Below are positions 11,356 through 26,280 of a DNA stretch of 64,000 nucleotides, piece after piece. How positions within the stretch are numbered: position 1 is the stretch's first letter; the number at the start of each line of letters is the position of its first letter. The position numbers and the translations under genes were made by a program. Origin of the DNA: Nannobrachium achirus. Taxonomy: Eukaryota > Chordata > Actinopteri > Myctophiformes > Myctophidae. The notes beneath the pieces are model-generated. The model was given only the letters and a program-made list of their open reading frames with translations, did no database searches and was not told the origin of the DNA. The stretch lies in contig OY997652.1 of the NCBI GenBank assembly GCA_963921795.1, positions 61,387,756-61,451,755 of the forward strand, read 5' to 3'.

Positions 11356-14300
11356 GTACTGCACACACACAGGGGTGTCGCACCAAATTCTGGGCCCCGG
11401 GTACAAGGATTCACTGTGGGGCCCCTGTGCTTTAACTATTGAAAAATAGCAGATCTACAAGCTCACAGCGCGGCACCGAGTGCCGCGCTGCGAGCTTGTA
11501 GATCTGCTATTTTTGAAAAATCGTGAAAATGTGTGCAAGAAACCTATGTCAAGGACCCCCAAGATGATATGTATTTGGCCACAGACCCCGATCTCAAAAT
11601 ATTTAGTTCCAGGGACCCCCAGAAACAAAATTTTAGTTAGAAATGTTTGCTTAAAATATACATATATCCAAAGATTTTCACACATTTTCACAACTTCAAA
11701 AATAGCAGATCTACAAGCTCGCAGCGCGGCACTCAGTGCCGCGCTGTGAGCTTGTATATCTGCTATTTTTCAATGGATAAAGTTATTAGGGCCCCACCAC
11801 CTTGGGCCCCGGTAACTCAGTCCCACTTTCCTACCCCTTGTGACGCCCCTGCACACACACACCCACCATAGGGATGGGACGATAAAGCCATATTATCGTT
11901 TTATTGTGATTAGGGGTGGGCGATATGGTGATTATCGTTGAGACGATACAATGTCTCCACGATATGCCTTTTCAGAGGTATCGTACATGTCGTGATACAA
12001 ATGAGGGAGCCTTGTAAGAAATCCTGTTAATCGTTAACAGATTCATTGCAGAATTCAGTTTAAACCTGCATTTTGGTCTAAATCAGTAGTTCTCAAACTT
12101 TAAAATGTCAAGGTCTCCTTGGTTTCATTTGTATACTGTCAGAGTTACATACTTGTAAAGTTCAATTTAGACCTCCCAAAAGGAACCCAGAGAGTCTAGT
12201 TTTTGTCAACTAACTTGAAAAATAACCATAAAAACCAACGTGAAAAAGAATTGTGATAAAATCGTGTATCGTGATACAGCTTGGGGAAATATTGTGATAT
12301 TGTATTTCTCCATATCGCCCACCCCTAGTTGAGAGCTCTCCTGCTAGAATATTTTGTACAACCTTGCAAAGCAGAAGATACGGTGTCTGAAGAAAGGGTT
12401 ACCTCTCTTTTTCTAAGATAATAAGCCTAATAGGTATTTTATTTAGTTTACAAAGCTGACTGTTCATACAGGAGACAAGAGGCATACTTTAAATCAGTAG
12501 TTCTCTCTCTTTTTTTCTTTTTCTTTTCCCATTTCAAGCCTCATACCTCTGAAAATGATCCCCTCTGTAAAGGTCCATCCATTTTGAACCCCCTCAAAAA
12601 TAAATAGGCCTACATAACTAATAATATTAGTGGCATAGGGGATGATTGAGCTGTACATTTAGTAGTATGTGATACTGTGAGTGTCCTCTTTTTGCGGATT
12701 CAGAATATGGTCACCAGTGTTGTTTTTGACAGCAAATTTTGATTTAGTTTTAGTCATAGTCTTTTGAATAAAAATGTATTTTAGTTTTAGTCATAATTTA
12801 GTCACCTGAAGAGTTTTAGTTTTAGTCTAATTTTAGTCGACTAAATATCATAAGATGTATTTTGGCAGGCCTTAATGGCATCGTAATGACTGCTTTTACA
12901 CTCGGTTGCACGCTGAAAATAGCAGATCTACAAGCTCACAACGGTGAGCTTGTAGATCTGCTATTTTCAGCGTACAACACCTGAGACCAACCAAACATAA
13001 AATGACTCTCTTCTCCACTAGTCCCTCCCTAACGTTTTAGTCTAGTTTTTATTTTGTTGACGAAATTGTCAATATATTTAGTCTTAGTTTTAGTCACCAC
13101 AGCTTAGTTTTTGTTTAGTTTTTATTTAGTTTTCGTCAGTGGAAAAAAACGCAGTCGACAAACATTTTCGTCATAGTTTTAGTCGACAAAATCAACACTG
13201 ATGGGTCACCCTAATAAAACCTAACCTAACCAGGACATACCGTATTGTTATAATAATAAATGCTTCAAAGAGCTGGTTTAGCAGATCTACGAGCTCACAA
13301 CGTGTCTCATAGTATTTTGGGGCCTTCTCTTTGTCAGACTGTTGCTTCCCATGTCTATGGTACTCACATACCGTCCATCCAGTCAGGGGCGTCACACCAA
13401 ATTCTGGGCCCTGGGTACAAGGATTCACTGCGGGCCCCCCATGAATGTTAACTATTGAAAAATAGCAGATATACAAGCTCACAGCGCGGCACCGAGTGCA
13501 GCGCTGCGAGCTTGTAGATCTGCTATTTTTGAAGAAAAAAAATCTCAAAATATTTCGTTTCAGGGACCCCCCCAGAAGCAGAATTTGAGTTACAAATGTT
13601 CGCTTAACACTTTGCTAGCCGAAATAGGCTTGTTGTAGATTAGCCGTGACATTTCTATTATTGTACCAGTAAGACTCCCTAATCGGGAGATAAGCGACCG
13701 TAGGTCGCTTATCTCCATAAATAGGGCAACAATTTGTTTTTCCAAAATCTTCCTGATCCATGTTGATGACATGAGTGTAGACATGCTGTGTAGTGATTTT
13801 CGTGATTTTAGGGCAAAATCTGTAGGAGCAGTGTCCAAAAATGTGTTTTTAAAAATCGGCCTGAAGGTGGCGCTATATGGGACAGATTCATGGTGATGGG
13901 ATGAGTGTAGACATACTGTGTAGCGATTTGCGTGATTTTAGGGCAAAAACTGTAGGAGCAGTGTCCAAAAATGTGTTTTAAAAATCGGCCTCATGGTGGC
14001 GCTAGAAGAGGGCCATGTGAGAAATGAGGGGTGGGGTGTCCGCGTTGCCTTGGCGGACGAATAGGTACCGGCCCCGGCTCTCCCGGACCCTCCTAGCCCG
14101 AGTTACGGCATTTTCTGTGAGCTGCAGTGGAGGGGGTCCTCCACTGGGGGCGCCACCACTTTTGCATCCGTTCTGGAGCACCAGGAGTCGGTGGTCCCCG
14201 GGAATTCCCCGTGAGCAGCCCCGTTGGGGTGGTCATTTGGTCATTTTTGCACATTTGGTCATTTTTTACATCTGGGGGTCCCCCAGGGACCTGGGGGTCC

Positions 14301-15764
14301 CTGGAGCTACGGGGGTCCTTGGAGGTTGTAGTTTGGCAGCCAAGGAGCGTGTGTGCAAAATTTGGCATGGATCGGGGCAACGGTTGCGGAGATATGAGCA
14401 GGGCAATAGTGTGACGTGTGAGGTGTGACAGACAGACGGACAGACTGACTGACTGACTGACTGACTGACTGACTGACGGACTCACTCACAGTTTGTGCAG
14501 GTTTTGATAGTAAGTGCGACCTACGGTCGCAATTATGATCTGAGACATAATATTATGTTCATAAACATGAGCCCGCCACCCCTCTTTCTTGGACCGCGCC
14601 GTTGTTTTTTCTTTTTTTTCAATCCCCAAGGCGTTAGCTCACCGTGATTATCTGGATCTCCATTGGGATAGAGTGGCTGTTTTGGTCGAGGCGTCTTCTC
14701 CCTGTGCGTTTCGCGTGCGCGATCCGTTCACGTAAATGTCTGCTCAAATAATCCATGGATGACTCAAGAGTAGATATGAACAGTTTCGCTCGCATAGCCC
14801 GCAGCACTCCTGCTGTAGCACTCGTGTATAAACAGTAAATGAACGGCTGCTGGGAGCCTCTAGAAGGAATGGACCTGACGTCACTTCTACTTCATGTCAG
14901 ACGAGCCATGCGCTATCGATGGACGAGTGGTGACTAGGGAAGGTTAGATGATCGCCGATTTTTGGATAAAAATCATTTATTTCGTTTTTAATGACAAAGT
15001 ACGGTAAAAGACGGCGCGGCTGAGACTCAGATGTCCGGTATATTCCGGTTTTAATATTAAGGGGCTCCCTGTGACATAAAGATTTGCACACATTTTAACG
15101 ACTTATCAAAAATAGCAGATCTACAAGCTTGCAGTGTGGCACCGAGTGCCGCGCTGTGAGCTTGTATATCTGCTATTTTTTCAATAGCTAAAGTTACAAG
15201 GGCCCCTCAGTCCCACTTTCCCCCCCCTTGTGACGCCCCTGCACCCAGTCCTTATTTAAAAGAGAATCATTCAGCCATGTTGATGCTATATTTAGGCGTA
15301 GAGACGGGAAGCCTAGGCCTGAGAGAGTGGAAGACATCTGATTTGAACCTGGCTCCTGGCCACTCACAAGGAGCATATGGTCTGTGTGAATGTACTAACT
15401 GGCTGAGCCACCAGGGACCACAGCACATCCCCACACACAAGCTATTTTAAGCTGAGCTACATTCTCCTTATAAAATTTGTTTGAGGATCCATGTCATTTA
15501 ACCACTTAAAGGGTTCCCAGTTCCACCATGCTTTTCAAAATGTATATTTTATATAAATATTGGTCCATAATACGGTTTTATACAGGCTTTAGCCTAAACA
15601 ACCACTCGGATATTGAAAATGTTCTGTCCGTCTCTAATTCCAATCCGTTTCAGATGCAATACCAAAATGCCCTTTGTTGGCAACGGGGCGCTGTCTTTGG
15701 GCTAAAGTTGGAATGATACAGAGAATATTAGAGAACCACGATGAGAACCATGTAGTGTCAATCG

Positions 15765-15795
<31 letters not shown>

Positions 15796-16545
15796 CCACT
15801 TTACCTCATGGTTCCACCTCATATATATATCAATAGAATATAGCCTCCCAAAAAGTACCGCCCCCTTCTCTAGGGGGCCCAATAGGAAATGGGCCCTGGT
15901 GTGACCTCACACCTGTCCTCATTTCAGGAGAGAACCGTTCAGACACACTCACTTAGAAAATCACTGACAATCAAGCGAAACAAACACAAAGATCATAGCT
16001 CTTAATTCGCGCTTAAAGGGACTATGTCACCTTCAGGGTTACTGTCACCCTAAGAAATCATCTTAAAAACAAGTTAATATATTTTTTTATGTCATTGTGG
16101 GAATGCGCGATAAGCCAATCGAAATTAATTAATTGACTGTTACTTACTATACAGTATGTCTGTACTATGTACATTTTCTTCCCATCGCCCGCAGGGTCGC
16201 TCTCACAGCCCTCAGACACAACTTCTCTGCCAGGGCTACTGGGCTAGCACTAAAGCTAAAGACACAAATGTATATATAAATCTGTGCATATAAAAATTAT
16301 ATTTCCGGTGGTTACTGGTTGTTACTTCCCCATTGTTCATGTGAATATGCTTGTTTACGTTTAATTGTTGAAATGGAAAACACAATGTTTTCACAGAGAG
16401 GGGATGTTTCCTCGTCACCGGGCAGCTGCGCTCTAACTGCGGGGGGCTGGCCAACTTCCCCCCGCTGCCCGTAGCCCCCGCTAGCTCTGTCCTCACCCGC
16501 TGGTTGAGTCGCCTCGCACGGCGCCGCACACACACCCACAGGCAG

Positions 16546-16589
<44 letters not shown>

Positions 16590-19500
16590 CTGAGAGCTCT
16601 GGTTAATCGCGTTACTTAGAATGCGTTCTCCATAACGTTAAAAGTTTCAATATAAGGAACGGTGTTGTGGTAAGTAAGTGATTTGAAGAAGGATATAGCC
16701 TGTATATTGATGAAATGGAAATGCCGTGTTTATCAGCATTTCTCCAGACTGGGGCTGTCTGTCTGTCTCTACTCCTCCCCCCCCCGGACCCCGGGAGTGG
16801 AGGGGGATGGGGTCATTTGATTCAGACCGTTTTAAAAAAGACCACGTGACCTACTGCATCCTACTGTATCATACTATTATAATTTCATGGCGTGACAGCG
16901 GACCTTTAATAGGCGTAACGTTGTCCAAATCGATGTTTTTGTTTGTATATTGTTCATTGCGAGTGCAACCGACAGAGCGGGAGACTTAGAACCGATTATT
17001 TTCAGCCAGGAATACGTTTGCAGGGACACCTCACTGTGAAGAAAAAGACAACTTCCGGGAAAATTCAGCCCCACCTTCTAGAACAGGGTTTCCCAAACTG
17101 TTTTGTCTCAGGGCACCCCATAAATATTTGTTTAATCCGAGGCACCCCTACATTATAATTTTCACTCCTAGCACATTATATTTATAGCATATCGTCGTTG
17201 TCGGGTGGAAACCTTGTATGTCCAAAACCGCTCGTTTTGTATTTATCATCTATAAAATGTACTAAACTTGTGACAACAGCAGATCTACAAGCACATCGCG
17301 AGGCGTTGTATGCTTGTAGATCGGCTGTTTTCACTAGTTTTGTGCGACAGTCTTGTATGATGAAGCAGGGCTTTGCTTTACCAAAAGACGTATACATTTG
17401 AAACTTGGAGATACGAGGATTCTGCCCTAAAGTGACAATATTTTAGTGATTATGTTGCGAGGAAAACGTTGAGATAATAGCCATTTTGGTTAGAACTGAC
17501 TGAAAATGTTGTACTTCAAGTTCAAAATGATACTACATATTTTTTCAAGTGTCCAAATACATATTATCAAATGATCTCGCGGCACCCCTGGACTGCCGTC
17601 ATGGCACCCCAGGGTGCCCCGTCACCCACTTTGAAAACCCCTGTTCTAGAACTCTCTGCTTCATATCTTGACCAGGCTTTTCTCTTGGCAGATGAGTAAG
17701 CCTGGCTACGCGAGGCTCAGGGACGTGCTGGCCATTGGGAAAAGCGGGACAACTCCCGAGTGGCCGGTTCATTCCTGGCCGGTCCAGGCCAGCCATTAGG
17801 AAAAAAATAAAAATTAAATGTTGGCCTTCGTTACATTTTGGGGGCTGGGCGGCCAACAAAGTAAATCGTCACTGTCGGACAGAAACCTTGTATCTCCAAG
17901 TTTCAAATGTATACATTTTTTCGCAAAGCAAAGCCCTGCTTCATCATACAAGGCCATTGCACAAAAGTAGTGAAAACAGCAGATCTACAAGCACACAACG
18001 CCTCGCGGTACGAGGCGTTGTGTGCTTGTAGATCGGCTGTTTTCACTAGTTTAAATAATTTTTAAAATGATAAATACAAAACAAACGGTTTTGGACAAAC
18101 AAGGTTTCCACCCGACAACGACGAAATATAACTCATGTACAGTAATTGGCCCAACTTGTCATGATCTGAAATGGTAAATCTTTGAGTAGCAGCAGCAGCA
18201 GTGCTATAGAGAGATCTCTCTCTCTACTCTTTTTCCCGGGCTGAATCAGGGGCCCAGCACGTCCCTGGCGAGGCTACCCCTCCCCTGACCTGCGTTGATC
18301 CACTTCTTAGCTGGACTCCAGCCACGCTTGGCACGCAAGCGGCAGGGCTTATTAGAGCAGGTGTCTTCCTGAGCCACGCGGCCGCGGGGTCGCTCAGCGG
18401 TCAGGGTCAAAGGTCGCCGCGGGAAGGCGGTTGGTCTTGACCTTGATGGCGTCGTGCCGTGCAGGCCTGTCACAATTATAACGCAATCCTCTAAGCGCAA
18501 TTATTTGACATGATGGCAAATATTTTGACATAATCGTCGTAATCGTTTACATGTTGAAAAAGGTCCATATATTTTTCAAACATTTTCAAAAATAGTGGAA
18601 ATGGCCGATCTACTAGCTTTTGAGCTTGTAGAGTGTCTATTTCCACTATCAATATCCTTTTTTTTTAAGTATAAAGTTGTCAAATATGTCTGCCACGTCT
18701 AGGGCTGTCACAATTATTACATAATTGTCTAATCGCGATTATTTGACATAATCACAATTTTTCATATTCATCATAATCGTTTCCATGTTGAAAAAATGTC
18801 ATATATATTTTTAAGTAAGTCTGTAAGTAATCTTAAGTAATCTGCAAGCTCACATGTTGAGCTTGCAGATCGGCTATTTCCACTATCGATGTTCTTTTTT
18901 AAGTGTAAAGTTGTCAAATATGTAAGTAATCTCTTTGTATATTTAGGTTATGTGTCATATCTACCATGTGCAACTTCAAAGCCTAAAAGTCAAACAGAAA
19001 TGTGACATATACACAATTAAATTGTTATTCGCAATTATATGACATTACATTACATTACAATTATGTAATTGTTATGTCCTAGAAACATTTTTTAAATTTG
19101 TTTTAACACATTTGTTTTAATTAATTCATCCACCTGCCAGGCTTTTTCAGCGTTTTTTTTTTACCTTATTTTCAATGGCTTCATGAATGCACCATTTGTC
19201 CACATGCAAACAGAAGCTCTCAGTCGCAGCAGACAATCGTCTTTTTGTTCACATGGAAATGTAAAAACACATTATTTTTATATTAAAGTTATTTATCATA
19301 CTATATCTGCCCTGTGCCATTTTCTTTCCAAGTGTAAAAGGCAAATGGAAATTTTAAATGTATTCATTATGTTCCAACGTTCAATGCCAAACGCACAATT
19401 AAATCAAACCGTTAATCGCAATGATTCGAGTGACAATTAATCATCAACTTAAATAGGTGGTGCCATAGTTTTGTACTTTCTTTTCTGTTTTGTATGTGTC

Positions 19501-22500
19501 TATGGAGTTAACATTACTCTAACAGACCCCCAGGTGTGGTTATAATATGCAAATATGTCTTCCCGGTGTATTTTTGGTTACTTCCTGAAAGCTGAAAGCA
19601 TCCGAAGTCAAAAGGCCCAATTGAAATACACTGACATAATGACATCATAAAATCATCCCCTCCCCTTTTTACCACACAACAACACTGAGTGTGGCTAACT
19701 TCAGCTGGGTCACCACCCAAAAAAATCTTCCTCCATGTATAATCATGATACCTGATGATTATAGGGGGGAAAAAAATCACAGTAACCCAACTTTAAATTT
19801 GTAACCGTGACAGGCCTACTTTATGTAACAACTTGGGGTGTAAAGATATAGTAACTGAATCGAAAAATCAATTTTAAAGAGGTGGTGCCATGATTTCCCC
19901 CCCTCTATAAAACATGATTATCAGGTATTATGATTAGACTAGGAGGAAGATTTTTTCCAAAAAAGTATACAGAAAGAGTTAGAATTGGGTTTTTATGTGG
20001 ACACACCCCCAGTTCATTAGGTATGCATGGATGGCATGGTGGGTGGTGACCCAGCTGATATAGCCACACCCCACAGTGTTGGGTGAATGGTAAATAGGGG
20101 AGGAGTTGATTCTGTGATGTCATCTTATCTGTGTTTTTTAACTGACACTTTTCACCACAAGGTGGCAGCCTCCAAGAGAAAACAAACAAATACTAAGAGA
20201 ATACATCATTTCTAAAAAAAACAAACACATAAGGGGGTCTAATGAAGTACTTTCAACCTCCTAGACACATGAAAAACAGAAAAAGTACAAAACTATGGCA
20301 CCACCTCTTTAATTTGCAATGATCTACTATATGCAAAATAAAAATATCGTACCGTTTTGTATCGTTTTACAATGCAGACAATCGTATCGAATTGTTTTGC
20401 AGTGCAAATAATCGATTTTATGGAAACTAAGTATTTTGCCTCGTATTTAGCAATTTTAAGAGGGAAAATAAAAAAGAGGGCTCCAATTACTTTTTTTTAC
20501 TAAATCCATTCCATATAGCTACTCTTGGTCTATCGATAAATGTGTGTAATCTCTGTGTTCATGTCAAGGTGCGGGTTTGTCCATATGTGTTGAAATATAA
20601 TGACCATGTATTTGCTAGAGAATCACAGTGTTTACATATTTATATCCATAATAATAGATTTTCCCTTAAGAAATCTGCACTATTGACACGTTTCACACAG
20701 ATTTAATGTATTTGCCAAATAGTTACTATATCGATTTTAAATAATTGAAACGATTGATTGATTATTTTATCAGACAAAAATGGAGAACAGTACAAGTATA
20801 GTCAATACAATTGAAATGTAGTACAGTACAAGTACAGTAAACACCCTGCCTAAAAGGAACATCCCAAATAAGACTTTTTACGGTCTTTTTTACGTTGGAA
20901 GCCCTCAATATTGTATCATATGAATCGTATCGTATCGCCATGAATGAACCAATATCGTCCATGTATCGTATCGTCAACCATGTATCGCGATGCGTATCGT
21001 AACGCTAATAAATGTATCGTTACACCCCTAGTAACAACGTAGCATTTCTCTCCGATTGTTCCGTTTCTGATCCAGATCCGCATGGTGAAGGAGTGCGACG
21101 CCACGCTGAAGCCCACCTTCATCGTGAAGCCCGACGGCGGCTCCCAGGGAGACGGCATCTACCTCATCCGCGACCCCAGTGACCTGAAGGTATATGGGAC
21201 GATAAGCCATATTTAGGCCTAGAATTATTGAATGCTTTAACCAGTGAAAAATAGCAGATATACAAGCTCACAGCGCGGCACCGAGTGCCGCGCTGCGAGC
21301 TTGTAGATCTGCTATTTTTGAAAAGTCGTGAACATTTGAATTTTGACCCGATTCTATAAGTGTCTTTTGAATCCTTCTAAGATTTTTTGAAAAACCTTAT
21401 GTTTCTATGTCAGCAATCTGGCTAGCCATCGTCAAAGAAAAGGTCCTTTTCACTTAACTGGAGCTCAATCAGTCTGTTCTTGAGAGACTACTATGTCAGT
21501 GGTTCTCAAACCTTTTCATGTGAAGGACCCCCAAAATGATATGTATTTGGCCGCGGACCCCCATCTCAAGATATTTCATTCCAGGGACCCCAAGAAGCTA
21601 AATTTTAGTTACAAATGTTCGCTTAAAGAATACATACATTCAAAGATTTGCCCGCGTTTTCACGACTTTTCAAAAATAGCAGATCTACAAGCTCGCAGCG
21701 CGGCACCGTGAGCTTGTAGATCTGCTATTTTTCAATGGCTAAAGCATAAAACAATTAAGGCCCCTCCACCTCCTTGGGCCCTAGTAACTCGGTCCCACTC
21801 CCCTCCCCCCTTCTGACGCCCCTGGTCCCATCCTCCCCACCTGTAGGTGGTGTCGGGGTCTCAGGCCAAGCAGGCGGTGGTCCAGGAGTACATCCACCGG
21901 CCGCTGCTCATCGACAAGCTCAAGTTCGACATCCGCCTCTACGTGCTCGTCAAGTCCCTGGAGCCGCTGGAGATCTACATTGCCAAGGAAGGACTGACGC
22001 GCTTCTGCACCGAGCCTTACCAGGTACGCCCACGTTGGCGCTTAGAAGTGACGGTTCACGTTCGAATAAAAGAAACATTGAAAAATATATTTTTTAAAAA
22101 GTCACAGAAAAATCCCTCAAGCATTAGAATGTCCTTCTAATTCCTTTTTTAAAACTTGTTTTCCATGTTTATTTTATTTGAAAGTGAAATATTCCTTTTA
22201 AAGCTAGAGAAATGGTCCACTGTCATACACTAGGATAAAATAGCTTTTGTTGAGCTGCAAATTCAGTACCACTTAAACCCTCTCTACTTGATAAAACTGA
22301 CCTGTAAAGGGTGCATTTGGTATGCTCTTATTTCACTCTACACAAATCGATTAGCCAAAAATAACAGATCTAGCTTATAGATCGTCTATTTAAGCTATCC
22401 ACGGCTGATAAGCTATCCACCGCGGTGTAGTCTTTCTAAGTCATGAAACTACAACATCACGTCATTACTCGCGGTGAAGAGCTATCCACCGCGAACCCCG

Positions 22501-24002
22501 ACACATCTCTCTGTTTTTACTTTCAGACAGATCGGCCCATCACCCCGTTCACTGATTGGTCGATCTAGACCAGTCAGTCACAGTGATAGGACTTCACCGT
22601 GACTGACTATGATGGCCTCCACTTATTTTCTCACTTTAGGTGGATAGCTTATCACCTAAAACTTGCGGTGATAGGCGCTTCACCGCAGACTCTGATAATA
22701 AGTTGAGTCTCAACCTGAGGTTCTGTGACCATCCTCTGGGAAGGATGGTTTGATGATTGATTTGACCTCTATGGACCCTTTATAAAAGATTTAGACCCCA
22801 TGTCCCTCGCAAAAATGCCAGCAAAATGTTTGACAGCCAGGGTAATTTTCAGTCTCATTCCTTTACTATACACTACACTATAAAGGCAAAAATTACTCCC
22901 ACAAAAATCTGCTTTAAGTGGGATGTGAGGGGTCAAACTAGGGGTTTTTAATTATTCTGAATCCATTGCAAGCATTTGTTTTGCACGAAAAACATTCCTT
23001 GGACTAAGAATGGCCAACAAAACTATGGTTTAGTGATGAGTCATCAATTTCACAGTCTTTTGGGGTCTGTTCCTTGGGCTTTTGGGGCCCAAGGAATGTT
23101 TTTCATGCAAAACAAATGCTTCCAATGGATTCAGAATAATTAAAAAACCCTATTTTGACCCCTCATATCCCACTTAAAGCAAATTTTTTGGGAGTATTTT
23201 TTGCCTTTATAGTGTAGTGTATAGTAAAGGAATGAGACTGAAAATTACCCTGGCTGTCAAACATTTTGCTGGCATTTTTGCGAGGGACATGGGATCTAAA
23301 TCTTTTATAAAGGGTCCATAGAGGTCAAATCAATCATCAAACCATCCTTCCCAGAGGATGGTCACAGAACCTCAGGTTGAGATTCAACTATAAGGGCTTT
23401 AGAGTCCGTTTGGTTCTTACCGATAGCTGGGGTACTCCTGCACAGGTGATTTGCATTTGTATACAGGACAGTTGGCCACTCATCTACATTACAGTGTTAG
23501 GCAAGAAGCAGTGACCTCCACCTATGTAACCTATGGCCTTACATTATTACAAAGGAGTGTCAGTGACCAGAGTCTGCAACGCATACCTGAGGATTTGAGA
23601 GGGGGTGCTTTTGTGTAATGGAAACTGCAGATATTTTGGGTGCTGGGCCATGCGAGGCCAAAGGGGCCGGTGTGGTGTGGTGTGGTGTGGGGAATGCATC
23701 CACACAATACACACACATGCTGGGACTGTGTGTTATGTAACATATCTCCGTCGTTCCATGCGCTTTTTCTCTTGCATTTATTATATATTTCTTGCCGATT
23801 TTATGTGTTTGATATTTGCGATGCATTTGAATGGAAACCCAACTTCAGACCGCTGTAGAACATACCAAAACACACACACACACACACACACACACATCAA
23901 TAATTGGCCAATGTGGCACCTTTCTTCATTTAGTGGAATTTTGTCTTCGTTTAAGCATTAAACCTGAGACTAATAACAGTCGAAGTCCATATTTTAATTG
24001 TT

Positions 24003-24069
<67 letters not shown>

Positions 24070-26232
24070 TTTTTTACCAGACTAAACCACAAACTAGTCA
24101 TTTTAATCTGTTCAATTTTGTTCAATTGTCTGTTTTAATGTTATCTGCTCCTTTTGTCTGCTGAATATTGCTTGTACGGACTTATACTGTTGTTCCACAA
24201 ACTGTTGGAGATATACTTTCCATAAGTATTATGTCTTATAATTCCTAATATACATGAGTTAACTCATTTAGTGCCACCCTATCACCACTAGAGGGCGCCC
24301 AGTGGCCATAGAATAATAGAGATATGCTGGTAATGCATGCCCAAGCCCTGGAGCCATGACTTGCCAGAACACTTTCCTTTGTGCATGTACAGGAAGAGAA
24401 TGAAGTTAGCTTGAAGTTAGCTATTGGCTACCAAGCATTTTAGAAGATCTATTTTCGGCAATTTAGCCACGATTAAACCTTGCACACCTCATGCATGGGA
24501 AAAAAACAGAGAAGAATGAGCTCTAAAAAATCCAATGCAATCCTGGATTGCATTGGAGTGGATTTGTGCAGTTTGTTCACAGCTTTCAAACAAAAAAATC
24601 TGATTGGAAATCCGTTCAGGCATTCTTGAGATAATAGCCATTATGTTTTACATGTTATGTAAACAAAAATGGCTGCCCTGTATGTTAGATGGGGTTGTAT
24701 GGGGGTGGAACATGCAAAATCGCGATTGAAATCATGTTCACTAGATTTGATGGGGTCCAAAAAAAAAAAAAAAAAAAAAAGATTTTCTAATTTTTTATTT
24801 TTTTTTTATATCCCGAACTAGTTCGGGATAGGCACTCTGGGATGCGATAATAATCCCGAACTAGTTCGGGATAGGCACTCAATGAGTTAAGTAAAAAAAA
24901 ATCTAATTCAACAAAATGTTGGGGGAGTGCATTAAGAATGTAACAGATTAAAAACTTCTAGTTTGTGGTTTACAGTCTGGTAAATAAAACAAATAAAAAA
25001 ACTATATTCAAAGTTTTAAAATATGGACTTGTTTTCTGTTTTTCATCTTGTTTTCTGTTTTCTGTTTTTCATCTGAGGTACTCATTTGTCCTTATACTAA
25101 AGGCTATTCGTATTCTCTTCACGCAGGAGCCCAGCCAGAAGAACCTAAGCCATGTCTTCATGCACCTGACCAACTACTCCCTCAACGTCCACAGTGGCAA
25201 CTTTGTCCACTCGGACAGCCTGAACACGGGCAGCAAGCGCACCTTCTCCAGCGTGCTGTACCGGCTGGCCTCCAAAGGCGTGGACATCAAGAAGGTGTGG
25301 TCGGACATCATCTCCCTGGTCATTAAGACCGTCATCGCCCTGGTGCCTGAACTCAAAGTGCACTACCAAGCCGACATACCCCCCGGGAAACCAGGACCGT
25401 CATGCTTCCAGGTAGGGCAACGGTAGCTCTGGTCCATATCGTTAGTGGAGTTCTCCCTAACGCTATGTTCCTCTACCTCCGTATTCCTTGCCAAAACTGG
25501 AAAACCCTGCCGTCTGGTCCGAAAATAACAAAAACTGTTTCCACCCCTCACCAAACCAAAGGTATCAGTGGACAGTTGAAAGCTTACTCTTACACTTAGT
25601 GGACGCGGTCTGAGCCCCCCACCACACGATTAAAATACATTTCTAGGGCAAAATGAAAAATATTCTACCGGATGGAGACTCCATTTCTTCTAGTCCCCCA
25701 CCCTGACAAGCACTAAGAGTTGAGGAATTACATTTTGTGAAACACGGTTCAAGTAACAGTCCAGAATTCAAAATATACTTGGCTAAAAATACAAAATGGA
25801 CTTAAAGTAGAAAGTATTCGTTAGGCACAATGTCCCGTTTCGCAACTTTTCAAATGTATAAAATGTATTCAGACATTTTTGAAAATAGCAGAACCACATG
25901 CTCACAATGCGTCTCGAATCGATGCTCTGTGAGCTTGTAGATCGACTGTTTTCAAAGCCCAAATTGAATGGTTAATGTATATTTTGTAATAATAATCAAA
26001 ATCTACAAAGTAACTAGTAACTAAATAGTGGAGAAAAAGTACAATATTTACTTCTATGCCTTGCAGTGGAGTAGAAGTAAAAGTATTGAGGGTGGTCTTA
26101 CAGATGATGCCAATTAAGGGAAATTCTACAAGTCCTAATAAAATGTGTAATTGTGTCAAAATGTATCTGAAAGACAAACACATTTTTAAATCTGACAACT
26201 GTAAAATGTGCTAAATTAAAGAATGCTCTCTC

Positions 26233-26280
<48 letters not shown>

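Larger units (their letters stand above)
11370..11851 (+). mobile_element. hAT-like element (CAGGGGTGTC...GACGCCCCTG)
   Basis: Terminal inverted repeats CAGGGGTGTCG / TGACGCCCCTG lie between matching CACACACA 8-mers (11362-11369, 11852-11859; low complexity). It carries two hairpins (11442-11514, 11698-11770). No transposase. Confidence 0.75.
13384..15241 (+). mobile_element. hAT-like element interrupted by another repeat
   Basis: CAGGGGCGTCACACC at the left and TGACGCCCCTG at the right, with 8-mers catccagt (13376-13383) and cacccagt (15242-15249). It carries hairpins at 13458-13530 and 15108-15180. The interior is split by the reversed 'GCGACC' repeat. Confidence 0.75.
17718..18267. mobile_element. 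hAT-like element with perfect 8-bp target duplication
   Basis: Inverted ends CAGGGACGTGCTGG / CCAGCACGTCCCTG between identical GCGAGGCT 8-mers (17710-17717, 18268-18275). Contains a nested 'TCGTTGTCGGG' MITE with a hairpin. A truncated relative ends at about 41957. Confidence 0.9.
21190..21824 (+). mobile_element. Truncated hAT-like element of the GACGCCCCTG family
   Basis: Has the paired hairpins (21247-21319, 21672-21732), the GGACCCCCAAAATGATATG block and the right end GACGCCCCTG, but not the left terminus. It fills most of the intron between exons b and c. Confidence 0.65.

Noticed and set aside
16236..16587. CVCVCV-rich frames near CA repeats
   Set aside because: Translations of (CA)n/(GT)n microsatellites.
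17276..18048. Hairpins considered as a CRISPR-like array or intrinsic terminators
   Set aside because: Eukaryotic context, irregular spacing, no spacers of constant length, and each lies in a transposon.
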